A stretch of DNA of 64,000 nt from Bacteroidales bacterium (GTDB lineage Bacteria > Bacteroidota > Bacteroidia > Bacteroidales > JAADJA01). Below the pieces are notes generated by a model. That model ran no database searches and was not told the origin of the DNA. It saw only the letters and a list, made by a program, of their open reading frames with translations. Of the stretch, positions 17,436 through 25,358 are shown in pieces; position 1 is the stretch's first letter, and each line of letters opens with the position of its first letter. Both the position numbers and the translations under genes were made by a program. The stretch covers positions 62,001 to 126,000 of the forward strand of contig JAGQVE010000006.1 of NCBI GenBank assembly GCA_020438105.1, in the 5' to 3' direction.

Positions 17436-17584
17436 GTTGCGTGCCGCTCCTGCCTGCCGGCAGGTTTGTACTTTTATGTTTATTGAATTTCACGATGCTC
17501 AAATATACTCCAGATAGCTATCTGGATTCTTGTCTTGATGACTTCAAGCCGGCTATGGGCTATCATGGGCTGTTGTGATTAGTT
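17436..17584 (-). repeat. Twin spacer, copy 2
   Basis: A 149-base spacer that begins in the stop codon region of the 17.6-kb gene and ends about 30 bases before the next gene. It contains the perfect 16-base palindrome CCAGATAGCTATCTGG and CCTGCCGGCAGG. The minus-strand outer ends carry TCACAAC and, just beyond the shared part, GTTGTAC, which match the attC R boxes in 5 and 6 of 7 positions. Confidence 0.8.
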
Positions 17585-18395
17585 ACATTTTTATTTTATC
17601 ATAATAATCTTCAGCCTTTTTCAAGTTTTGTCTTTCAAGTTGTTTATGGTCAATTTTATTGAGTTTGTCCCTTGTTGATTCAGGAAATATTTTTTCCATT
17701 GTTTCACCATATTGATCTCCACTTGTCGGACATTCAAAGCTTTTAATTATATATGAGTCTTTATATTTTACAGCATTTAGCTTGGTTGCTACACTTCCAG
17801 CTGAATTTAAATAAACCGATCCGTCAGAATATTTAACTCTGTAATCTCCGATAAATACCCACAAATAAATATTGATATTACTTGAATCAGGAATAATATC
17901 AGCAATCTCATAGCTGGCAAATCGTACACCACATTCTCTTTGCTTCTCAAATTCATTTTCCAGGTAATACTGAATTAATGGTCTAAGTTTGTTTGTGTCA
18001 ATCTCTGCAATCGTATTTAATATTTCATTCTTAATATTAGTTTTGTATATGAATCCTGATATTTGAACTCTTACCTTGTTTTCAGAAGCATATAAAATTC
18101 TGTCAATTTTTGTCGGTTGAACTATTGAACAAATTTTTTGATCTGTAACAGTAGTTAATTCTATTCCTATTTTTAATTCATTATTTTCTATACCGGATGT
18201 TTCTACCCAACCCTCAAGCTTTATTCTATACCAATCTCCCTCAAAGTCAAGAATTGTAACGAAAGCTTTATCTTCAACAGAAAATAATATTAACCCATTC
18301 GGTGCTATTCTGATATTTGCGGGTCCATCGATAATTTCACTTCTGCAAATTAAACTCGATAAAATAAGGAATGATATTCCAATGATGTATTTCAT
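17583..18395 (-). CDS. Secreted protein, unknown function
   Basis: I start at the ATG at 18395, in front of a signal peptide (MKYIIGISFLILSSLICRS). The frame is open for 19 more codons, but those fall inside the palindromic spacer arm. The 270-residue product has an SH3-like start (GPANIRIAPNG...DFEGDWYRIKLEGWV), followed by an unrecognised mixed domain with a helical C-terminus. Bacterial SH3 domains of this kind bind cell-wall peptides or other proteins. There is no T9SS tail. Confidence 0.6.
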   Translation of the reverse strand: MKYIIGISFLILSSLICRSEIIDGPANIRIAPNGLILFSVEDKAFVTILDFEGDWYRIKLEGWVETSGIENNELKIGIELTTVTDQKICSIVQPTKIDRILYASENKVRVQISGFIYKTNIKNEILNTIAEIDTNKLRPLIQYYLENEFEKQRECGVRFASYEIADIIPDSSNINIYLWVFIGDYRVKYSDGSVYLNSAGSVATKLNAVKYKDSYIIKSFECPTSGDQYGETMEKIFPESTRDKLNKIDHKQLERQNLKKAEDYYDKIKM

Positions 18396-18413
18396 TTTTT
18401 CTCTTGTAATTAA

Positions 18414-18548
18414 GCACAACGGACCTGCTATATGCGCCGTGCGGGTTTTCAAGGTACAATCATTTCATTTTACAAAAATAGCTAGATTTGGAAAAATATC
18501 TTTCAATTACTCTACATCCCCCGCATGGCGTATGATAGCATGTTACCC
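18414..18548 (-). repeat. attC-like bipartite palindrome
   Basis: TGCTATATGCGCCGTGCGGG (18426-18445) pairs with 18520-18540 (CCCGCATGGCGTATGATAGC), with a few mismatches and a one-base bulge, around a central loop of about 75 bases. GCACAAC (18414-18420) and GTTACCC (18542-18548) sit at the outer ends and match the attC R box patterns in 6 and 5 of 7 positions. The element ends 19 bases before the start of the 17.6-kb gene. Confidence 0.55.
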
Positions 18549-18593
18549 AACGTACTTTCTTTCTCTCATAATTTTTCTGTCTGTGCGTTGGCA

Positions 18594-18660
18594 ATTGCAT
18601 ACTTATTGGGCATTTTTGGATTTTAGCATGGCTGGTGTGAATGCCCAATGTGTATGCAAT
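18594..18660. repeat. Long, nearly perfect hairpin
   Basis: ATTGCATAC (18594-18602) pairs with GTATGCAAT (18652-18660), and ATTGGGCATT (18605-18614) with AATGCCCAAT (18640-18649). They are separated by a symmetric 2-base internal loop and close a 25-base loop. There is no T-run on either side, so it is not a standard terminator. It sits 12 bases after the stop of the 18.7-kb gene. Confidence 0.7.
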
Positions 18661-18671
18661 TTTTGATAGAA

Positions 18672-19343
18672 TCATTTTATCAATATTTTCTTTTTAATGT
18701 TTCCTCTATTTGTTGAAATATCTAAAATATATAACCCGCAATCAATCTCAGACACATTTAATATATTTAAAACTGGATTAAATACTTTTATTTTTTCTCC
18801 TTGCGAGCTATATAATATCAACCTTTTAAAATTCATCCAAATAGGCATTTCTATATATATCAAATTATCTGTTGGAATTGGGTAAATTTTTATGTTATCC
18901 ATTAACCTACAATCCATAATTGAAGATGAATTTTCAACATTAAATTTAAGTGTATCAGAATCAATTTGAAAAACAGTATCTTCATAAAAAATTGTATTTG
19001 TACTTATAATTAAAGAGTAATGTCCTGAGTCCAAAACACCTATTAAACATGTATCAACCGTAATACATCCAACTTGGGGCCATGCACTAGAAATATCATA
19101 AAATAAAACTAAATTGATTGTTGAGTCAATTATTTCTTTTGAATAAAAAATAAGTGATGGACATGTTTCCTCATATCCAAAAGGGAATTCAACTGGACTA
19201 ATAATAAATATACTATCATTATTTGAAGGTAATTCTGGTAATACAACAGGTTCGTAATAAAACCATTGAGCATTGATATTAAAATAGATAAACATAGTTC
19301 CGGTTAATGCAATTATTCTTGATATAAACTTTTTAGTTTCCAT
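18672..19343 (-). CDS. Secreted protein with T9SS sorting tail
   Basis: A 223-residue, AT-rich gene. A signal peptide is followed by about 125 residues of unrecognised beta-rich sequence (with a C...C pair in QVGCITVDTCLIG) and a type A T9SS sorting domain (IKIYPIPTDNLIYIEMP ... CGLYILDISTNRGNIKKKILIK). It is probably surface-exposed. It lies downstream of the subtilase gene but behind that gene's terminator. Confidence 0.75.
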   Translation of the reverse strand: METKKFISRIIALTGTMFIYFNINAQWFYYEPVVLPELPSNNDSIFIISPVEFPFGYEETCPSLIFYSKEIIDSTINLVLFYDISSAWPQVGCITVDTCLIGVLDSGHYSLIISTNTIFYEDTVFQIDSDTLKFNVENSSSIMDCRLMDNIKIYPIPTDNLIYIEMPIWMNFKRLILYSSQGEKIKVFNPVLNILNVSEIDCGLYILDISTNRGNIKKKILIK

Positions 19344-19376
19344 GATAAAGCTTTATTAAAACTAATAATAAAATTT

Positions 19377-19413
19377 AAAAAAGAACAACAGAGTATTTCT
19401 CTGTTGTTCTTTT
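19377..19413 (-). terminator. Intrinsic terminator of the subtilase gene
   Basis: A perfect 15-bp stem (AAAAGAACAACAGAG with CTCTGTTGTTCTTTT) around a 5-base loop, followed on the minus strand by a T-run. It lies a few bases after the subtilase stop. Confidence 0.9.
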
Positions 19414-19419
19414 CTTTTG

Positions 19420-22400
19420 TTACTGCACTATAAGAAGTTTTTGGTCAACCATTTGATCGTCGCAAACTAAAATTATTCCGTATATTCCTATTTCATAACT
19501 TGTAAGGTCGAATGTAACTTCAGTTTGTGAAACGTCTAGAATTATCGTCTCAGTTGAAGGATTATAAGGTTTTGTAATCAGCAAGTAAGCTGAAGAAATC
19601 CCTTCAACATCATACTCAACTGTTACCTGTCCTGTTGTTGGATTTGGGGCCATGTTAACTATTTCATTTTGTTTAACATTTACAGTTACCTCATCATAAT
19701 CCTTAAATCCATCTGTTGTAGCCAAAACTTCAAGTCTAAAACTTGTGGTTGTATCCAGGGTAACATTTAGACTGGTTCCCGAATAAATCAAACTGTCCTT
19801 CATATCATACCAGTTATATTCAGCAGATTCGCCGATGGTCTCAGCGCTAATTGACACGTTTTCATTTTTGGAGGTAGTTTTATCTTCTCCAGCATCAGCA
19901 TCAAACAAATCTCTTCCTGGCTTCTTTATTATAAACAGTTCACCTCCTATTACCATTTGGTCAGATGAGCGTCTTTCAGTAGCTAAATATTTGAATTCGG
20001 TTTTGTTAGAGGCAGCACCGTCAGTTAAAAAATTAAAACCGACAAAAAGTGTACTCCATTCATCCACATCGTAGGTAAGGTTTTCGAGTGTAGCAGGATC
20101 GCCGGTAATAAGAATTTGTTTATTCTTTAACTCCAAAATATTCTGGCCTTGCTTACCGCCAGCTGACCAAATTTGATATGTTAGGTCATCCAAGTCCAAC
20201 CTAACTTCTGCTTCATCCAGAATTGAATTGCCTACACACGGTTGAGGAACTTTAAATTCAATCTCAAAAGTAGTTCGCTCTCTAAATATGTTTCCTAGTG
20301 CTATTACTCCACCTTGTTTGGGTGTATCATTTTTAAAATCAACAACAGTAACATTTTTCCATGCAATATTGTTATTGTTATATGCATTCATATAAACCGA
20401 CGTTCCTTCAGGAAAAGTCATAGGATCACTACTTGCAACAATTCGTGAAAGTAAACAAAAATGCCATGGTTCAGGATTTATATCCTCATAATCTGATGGG
20501 TCCGGAACCATCCATTGAAACTCTAGAATCGTTTCGGAACCAGTTTGTAATATTGGGATATTTTGTGTCGAAATTTCATCGCCCATGACTGGGTCACCAG
20601 ACCCGTTAAAACTACCATCCCACGATAATGCAGCTGAAGCTTTTGCCCAATAAAGCTTTAATTCCTCACTTCCATAAGATGCAGTTTCTCCTTTATTTGT
20701 AACTCGTACATATACAAAAACAGGGTCAGTATCGCTATAAACAGGATTCTCATGTTCCTGATTTTCAAATCCGTCAGGCTGATTCCTGATCCAAATTTCG
20801 GGACTAACCCACATTGGTGTTCCTTCTTCTGCTTCATTTGGTTCAATACCAAAATCATCATCTAAATCTTTTGTATAAAGGTCAATTTCAGATGTATACA
20901 TTTGCGAAGCAGTATGTACTGATTTATAACAGTTTAATCGCCCATAACCTAATTCTTTAGAATGGCCGGGAACAAGAGAATTCCAATTATAGTTATATCC
21001 ACCAACTTTATCAGCCTTATAATAAATCAGATCATTTATTTGATTTGAATTTAAATTTGGATTTGCGGAAAGAACTAAAGCTGCACAACCAGCAATCTGG
21101 GGGGCTGCAGCAGAAGTACCGCCCATTCTTCCAGTGTACGCCAAATTATTTGTGCCATAATCAGGCAAAACTTCTCCAACTGCTGGCAGGCCTCCTGTCC
21201 ATGTTTCATGCCAAGGATTATAACCTGGTTCTCCAGGAATATCCATAGTCCAAACATTAAAAGCTTCACCAGCAATTTGACTATGGTAGGCAGTGTGAGA
21301 TGGTGCAGAAATTTCAATTAAATTGCTAGTTGGGCTATAATTAGCTTGCAGATCATCACGATCTGATGCTGCAACTGTAATTAATTGATCTACATTTGCA
21401 TTTGCAGGGAATGTTACATATCCATTTTCATTAACATTATGATCAGCTGTATTACCTGCAGCAAATATGACCAAACTTCCACTTTCAATTGCATCTTCGA
21501 TTGCCACAACAATAGCCGGATGTAAATTGGGATTGTCTGACCAGTAACCCCAACTATTTGAAATTATGTCTGCTTGGTTATCACTTGCAAATGTAATTGC
21601 TTGACTAAATACGCTTGGAGGTACACCATAAAAGCCTAATGGTATTCTAATTGGCATTACCCTACACAATGGGGCTATACCAGAAATACCTTGATTATTA
21701 TCCTGCTCTGCTGCAACTATACCTGAGCAAGCATTCCCATGATTGCTATTATCTACCGGAGAGGGATCATTTGGATCTGTTTGATCATATGGTGCTGCAA
21801 AATTACTACCATTCAACCTAATTTGGCGACTTGAAGGTAAATCGAAATGATTATCAGTTAATCCTTCATCAATCACAGCCACAACGATATTATTGTTACC
21901 TTTTGTAATCTCCCAAGCTTCAGGTGCATCTATATCAGCATCTGCAGTTCCATAATGTCCATCATTCGTCAATTGTCCGGTATTGTTAAGATAGAATTGC
22001 TGTCCAAAATATTCATCATTAGGAATATAACCATCAAATTTCTCTACCCTACAGTAAAAATTTGGGCAACAATAAATTGTGTTACCAGTCAATTGAATTT
22101 CTTTTGAAACTTGAAGCGAATTATTTGCTGTATAAATATCAAATAGTCTAGTTGATTCAACTTCTTGAAGACTAAAGAAATTAATTAAATAATTCTTTGT
22201 AGACTCCTCTACATCATCTTTAAATTGCATGATTATCTCTCTTGTTGGAAATAATTCAAAACCATCAAGTGTTGTGTAAACAGGATTTAGATAATAACTT
22301 TGTCCAAAGGTGTTCTGTATTGTGGTAATATCGTCCAACACAACATAGATTCCAGCATGTAGTTTTTCATAGTCAATATTATTAAGTGTGAACAAATTTT

Positions 22401-22566
22401 CGTCCACACCATTTGGAAACTCAACAACATATTTGTCATTTACTATGTTAAGGAAAACTTTTTCGTCAAATGAATAGTAATAATCATCATATGACTGACA
22501 GAATGCATTTATCTGTGTTAGAAACACAAACAATGCAGAAATTAAAATTGTACTGCTCTTTTTCAT
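19420..22566 (-). CDS. T9SS-secreted subtilisin-like (S8) protease
   Basis: A 1048-residue secreted serine protease. After the signal peptide comes a propeptide-like region of about 180 residues. The S8 catalytic domain follows, with D233 (VAVIDEGLTD), H276 (NSNHGNACSG), the oxyanion Asn in SNSWGYWSD, and S485 (GGTSAAAPQIAG). Residues about 560-760 hold a CARDB-like beta-domain (VFVYVRVTNKGETASYGSEELKLYW). The end is a type A T9SS tail (NMAPNPTTGQVTVEYDV). It should cleave proteins outside the cell. The gene is AT-rich like the accessory array on its left and has its own terminator. Confidence 0.92.
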   Translation of the reverse strand: MKKSSTILISALFVFLTQINAFCQSYDDYYYSFDEKVFLNIVNDKYVVEFPNGVDENLFTLNNIDYEKLHAGIYVVLDDITTIQNTFGQSYYLNPVYTTLDGFELFPTREIIMQFKDDVEESTKNYLINFFSLQEVESTRLFDIYTANNSLQVSKEIQLTGNTIYCCPNFYCRVEKFDGYIPNDEYFGQQFYLNNTGQLTNDGHYGTADADIDAPEAWEITKGNNNIVVAVIDEGLTDNHFDLPSSRQIRLNGSNFAAPYDQTDPNDPSPVDNSNHGNACSGIVAAEQDNNQGISGIAPLCRVMPIRIPLGFYGVPPSVFSQAITFASDNQADIISNSWGYWSDNPNLHPAIVVAIEDAIESGSLVIFAAGNTADHNVNENGYVTFPANANVDQLITVAASDRDDLQANYSPTSNLIEISAPSHTAYHSQIAGEAFNVWTMDIPGEPGYNPWHETWTGGLPAVGEVLPDYGTNNLAYTGRMGGTSAAAPQIAGCAALVLSANPNLNSNQINDLIYYKADKVGGYNYNWNSLVPGHSKELGYGRLNCYKSVHTASQMYTSEIDLYTKDLDDDFGIEPNEAEEGTPMWVSPEIWIRNQPDGFENQEHENPVYSDTDPVFVYVRVTNKGETASYGSEELKLYWAKASAALSWDGSFNGSGDPVMGDEISTQNIPILQTGSETILEFQWMVPDPSDYEDINPEPWHFCLLSRIVASSDPMTFPEGTSVYMNAYNNNNIAWKNVTVVDFKNDTPKQGGVIALGNIFRERTTFEIEFKVPQPCVGNSILDEAEVRLDLDDLTYQIWSAGGKQGQNILELKNKQILITGDPATLENLTYDVDEWSTLFVGFNFLTDGAASNKTEFKYLATERRSSDQMVIGGELFIIKKPGRDLFDADAGEDKTTSKNENVSISAETIGESAEYNWYDMKDSLIYSGTSLNVTLDTTTSFRLEVLATTDGFKDYDEVTVNVKQNEIVNMAPNPTTGQVTVEYDVEGISSAYLLITKPYNPSTETIILDVSQTEVTFDLTSYEIGIYGIILVCDDQMVDQKLLIVQ

Positions 22567-22684
22567 TTTTTGTGAAGTTTAAAATTTAACAATATATTTT
22601 CTATCTTAATTCCAAATTTTTCATGGTGGAACCTAATCCATGCATAAATTAAGATTGCTAATCTCATTGTTATTTAAAAATCAC

Positions 22685-22773
22685 TACTTTTGCAGGCTAA
22701 CCTCCTTTCTTGTTAAATGGTTAGTATTCAGGTCGAATTGTAGAAAGTCATTTTTCATTTAAGGGGGTTTTTT
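22685..22773 (+). ncRNA. Possible small RNA
   Basis: A -7 element TACTTTTG (22685-22692) is followed by AACCTCCTT (22699-22707), which can pair with AAGGGGGTT (22761-22769). A T-run (22768-22773) comes directly after. This would give an RNA of about 75 nucleotides closed by a terminal stem and ended like a Rho-independent transcript. No well-spaced -33 TTG was found, and the middle shows no strong fold by eye. Confidence 0.3.
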
Positions 22774-22907
22774 AATTCTGTCTGTAAAATTGATTTTCAG
22801 TATTCATGCTTCTTTCCAAATTTAACTATTAATTTCTTAAAACAGCCTTATTTTACTTTAAGTTTTTTTTAAATGTTCACTGCATTTGGTGTTGGGCAAA
22901 AGCATGT

Positions 22908-22954
22908 GTAACGCAAGATCATCGGGTTGGATTTAGCATTGGAACTTGCGTTAC
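22908..22954. repeat. Perfect 10-bp inverted repeat
   Basis: GTAACGCAAG (22908-22917) and CTTGCGTTAC (22945-22954) flank a 27-base loop. AAC and GTT near the outer ends recall the attC-like spacers further left. No gene follows within 400 bases, so it may be a leftover site without a cassette. Confidence 0.5.
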
Positions 22955-23022
22955 TCTTGCTTTGTGCGCTGGGTCTCTTTTCTGTTGTTTTTTCATCTCT
23001 ATTTTTTCTTTAGTATGTTGGG

Positions 23023-23200
23023 TAACTAGTTTATATCATCAACCCTCCAATCCACACACCCCCGTTTTATTTGTTGAAGGCCAAACCAGAAACCATGTAT
23101 AAGCGTTTCTACACAGGTTTCCGTTTGGATTTTTCTAAACGTTTTTTTGCGGATTGGTCTTGTTGCTTTCATGGATTTTAATTGTTGCTAATTTAAATAT
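23023..23200. repeat. Dispersed repeat, copy 2 (partner at 13.1 kb)
   Basis: Same orientation and internal hairpins as the copy at 13031-13210, with TAAC at the left end in both. Here the would-be ORF (KPETMYKRFYTGFRLDFSK...) meets a stop after about 35 codons. The two copies bracket roughly 10 kb that includes the subtilase and most of the orphan secreted genes. Confidence 0.65.
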
Positions 23201-23296
23201 TTTTTCTTTTGGAATCAGTTTAAATTGGCAGGTACGATAGGTTGAATCCACATGCCTTATCCCAAACAATGATATATGTAATTCTTTCAATTTATC

Positions 23297-23327
23297 TTTG
23301 ATAAATAATTGTTATCCTATACTTTTG
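23297..23327 (+). promoter_or_regulatory. Promoter of mdh
   Basis: TTTG (23297-23300), exactly 19 bases, then TACTTTTG (23320-23327): a full match to the Bacteroidota TTTG-N19-TAnnTTTG promoter. It predicts a transcript start near 23334 and a leader of about 50 bases before the ATG at 23384. Confidence 0.8.
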
Positions 23328-23383
23328 TGGGGCAAAATAGGACTGTGAATAAAAAATCGAATAAAAAACAAATCAAATCTATC

Positions 23384-24322
23384 ATGGACAAAATAACTGT
23401 TGTAGGTGCCGGAAATGTTGGTGCCACTTGTGCCAATGTGATCGCACACAAAGACCTCGCTCGTGAAGTGGTTCTGGTCGACATTAAAGAAGGTTTGGCC
23501 GAAGGTAAAGCCCTCGACATCTGGCAAACCTCCTCAATCAATAATTTTAACGCCCGTGTGGTGGGTGCTACCAACGATTACCTGCGGACCAAAGGTTCAG
23601 GTGTTATTGTAATCACTTCGGGTGTGCCGCGTAAACCGGGTATGTCGCGTGATGATCTGATCAAAACAAACGCAAGCATTGTAAAAGACGTTACCGAAAA
23701 GGTTGTGAAATATTCACCGGATGCCATCATCATAGTTGTTTCCAACCCGCTGGATGTGATGACCTACACCGCTTTCCTGGCTTCCAATAAACCGGCCAAT
23801 AAGGTTTTTGGTATGGCAGGTATTCTCGACACAGGCCGTTATCGTGCGTTTATTGCAAATGCACTCAATGTATCTCCAAAAGATATTCATGCCCTTCTGT
23901 TGGGTGGTCATGGCGATACCATGGTTCCGCTGCCACGTTATACCTCCATCAATGGTATTCCTATCACCGATTTGCTGGCCAAAGAAGAAATTGATAAAAT
24001 TGTTGAACGTACCCGTTTTGGTGGTGGTGAACTTGTGAACCTGATGGGAACATCTGCCTGGTATGCGCCGGGAGCAGCAGCAGCTCAAATGGTAGAAGCC
24101 ATTGTGGATGACCAGAAACGTGTATTGCCAGTTTGCGCTAAGTTGAATGGCGAGTACGGATTGAAAGACCTTTACCTTGGTGTTCCGGTAAAACTCGGAA
24201 AAGGTGGGGTGGAAGAAGTGATCCAACTCAACCTTAATAAAGAGGAATTGAAAAGTTTGAAGGATTCGGCTGCATCTGTTAAAAAGACATTGGATGTGCT
24301 TGATGCAATGAAACTGTTCTAA
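23384..24322 (+). CDS. mdh: Malate dehydrogenase (LDH-like type)
   Basis: NAD-dependent malate/oxaloacetate oxidoreductase of the TCA cycle, 312 residues from the ATG at 23384. The frame extends 25 codons upstream, but the promoter rules that out. It has the Rossmann motif GAGNVGATCANV near residue 8 and an aspartate that selects NAD (VVLVDIKEG). The mobile loop GVPRKPGMSRDDLI holds the substrate arginines, with a further arginine in the conserved NASIV...SNPLDVMTY region. The catalytic histidine is in GGHGDTMVPLPRY. The arginine-rich loop favours malate over lactate. Single gene with its own promoter and terminator. Confidence 0.96.
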   Translation: MDKITVVGAGNVGATCANVIAHKDLAREVVLVDIKEGLAEGKALDIWQTSSINNFNARVVGATNDYLRTKGSGVIVITSGVPRKPGMSRDDLIKTNASIVKDVTEKVVKYSPDAIIIVVSNPLDVMTYTAFLASNKPANKVFGMAGILDTGRYRAFIANALNVSPKDIHALLLGGHGDTMVPLPRYTSINGIPITDLLAKEEIDKIVERTRFGGGELVNLMGTSAWYAPGAAAAQMVEAIVDDQKRVLPVCAKLNGEYGLKDLYLGVPVKLGKGGVEEVIQLNLNKEELKSLKDSAASVKKTLDVLDAMKLF

Positions 24323-24344
24323 GGTATTACCGATATTTTTTTAG

Positions 24345-24375
24345 AAGGCACCTCACTGGGTGCCTTTTTTGTTTT
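24345..24375 (+). terminator. Intrinsic terminator after mdh
   Basis: AAGGCACC and GGTGCCTT form a GC-rich stem with a 6-base loop, followed by TTTTGTTTTG. It lies about 20 bases past the mdh stop. Confidence 0.9.
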
Positions 24376-24502
24376 GTCGTTTTTGATTTTCATGACTTAA
24401 AAGTCCTGATCATTCCAAAAAGTGTCACATTGCTTTCATGGTTTTAAATATTCCATTCCCTTTTTACACCTTTTTATTACCTTCGGAGCTAAAACCTAAC
24501 CG

Positions 24503-25189
24503 ATGAAACGAATTGTTGTTTTGAGCGGTGCCGGAATTAGTGCCGAAAGTGGCATCCAAACCTTCCGTGATGGTGACGGACTATGGAATCAATACCGTTT
24601 TGAAGAACTGGCTACTCCACAGGCATTTGCCAGCAATCCGAAACTGGTTCTTGATTTTTACAACTGGCGCCGTAAAATTGTGGTGGAGGCTGAACCCAAT
24701 GCCGGCCACAAAGCCCTGGTGCGCCTGCAAGAGAAGTACGATGTTCAGATAATAACTCAAAATGTTGACAACCTCCATGAAAGGGCCGGATCGAAAAATG
24801 TGCTTCATCTGCACGGTGAAATTTGCAAAGCACGTAGTACCGTCGATCCTGAATATATTGAAAAACTGGATGGCTGGGAGTTAAATTTGGGTGATTTGTG
24901 TCCGAAAGGCGCGCAACTCCGGCCGCATATTGTTTGGTTTGGTGAGTCGGTGGATATGATTGGCCCTGCTGTCGAAATTGCACGTACTGCCGATATCCTC
25001 ATCGTAGTTGGCACCAGTTTGGTTGTCTATCCTGCAGCCAGTCTGGTTGTTTATGTACGGCCTGATAAACCGAAATTTTATGTTGATCCAAAAGCGTTTA
25101 AAGTGGGCGGATTGCAAAACCTGGAGGTGATCAGCAAAACGGCGGGCAATGGTCTTCCTGAACTGGTTAACCGATTGATGGAGCTTTAA
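24503..25189 (+). CDS. cobB: Sirtuin-type NAD-dependent deacylase
   Basis: A 228-residue SIR2 family enzyme that removes acyl groups from protein lysines using NAD. It has GAGISAESGIQTFRD (residues 10-24), QNVDNLHERAG (86-96) and the catalytic H104 in HLHGE. Y53 and R56 (FYNWRRK) match the class III signature linked to removal of succinyl/malonyl groups. The zinc-ribbon cysteines are mostly gone: only one cysteine remains of each expected CxxC pair (ICKARS, LCPKGAQLRP). Single gene after mdh. Confidence 0.9.
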   Translation: MKRIVVLSGAGISAESGIQTFRDGDGLWNQYRFEELATPQAFASNPKLVLDFYNWRRKIVVEAEPNAGHKALVRLQEKYDVQIITQNVDNLHERAGSKNVLHLHGEICKARSTVDPEYIEKLDGWELNLGDLCPKGAQLRPHIVWFGESVDMIGPAVEIARTADILIVVGTSLVVYPAASLVVYVRPDKPKFYVDPKAFKVGGLQNLEVISKTAGNGLPELVNRLMEL

Positions 25190-25358
25190 TAGATTCATTC
25201 TAAATTTTAGCCAATCCGGTTTTTCGTTTTTATTCTTTTCAATAATTTTCTACTTTAGACGAATCAAAAATCAATAATAGAAAAAAATCATTTTTTCTCT
25301 GATTTGGTTCCAAATGTTTTGGATCAAAAATGAAGGTAATTAATTTAAAACAAGGGCA

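Larger units (their letters stand above)
22567..23383. other. Gene-poor stretch of about 800 bases
   Basis: No convincing gene lies here. It holds, in order: the promoter region of the subtilase (minus), a possible small RNA with a -7 element (22685-22770), a perfect 10-bp inverted repeat (22908-22954), copy 2 of the dispersed repeat (23023-23200), and the mdh promoter (23297-23327). A frame extending mdh to 23309 begins upstream of the likely transcript start and is not used. Confidence 0.6.

Noticed and set aside
18396..18452. Upstream extension of the 17.6-kb secreted protein
   Set aside because: The extra residues come from the arm of the attC-like spacer and would hide a clear signal peptide that starts at 18395.
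8512..23200. Insertion sequence, prophage or conjugative element
   Set aside because: No transposase, integrase, phage or conjugation gene could be found in any frame of this region; only the repeats suggest mobility.
23309..23383. 25-codon upstream extension of mdh
   Set aside because: It begins upstream of the predicted transcript start given by a very good promoter, and family alignment starts at MDKITVVGAGN.
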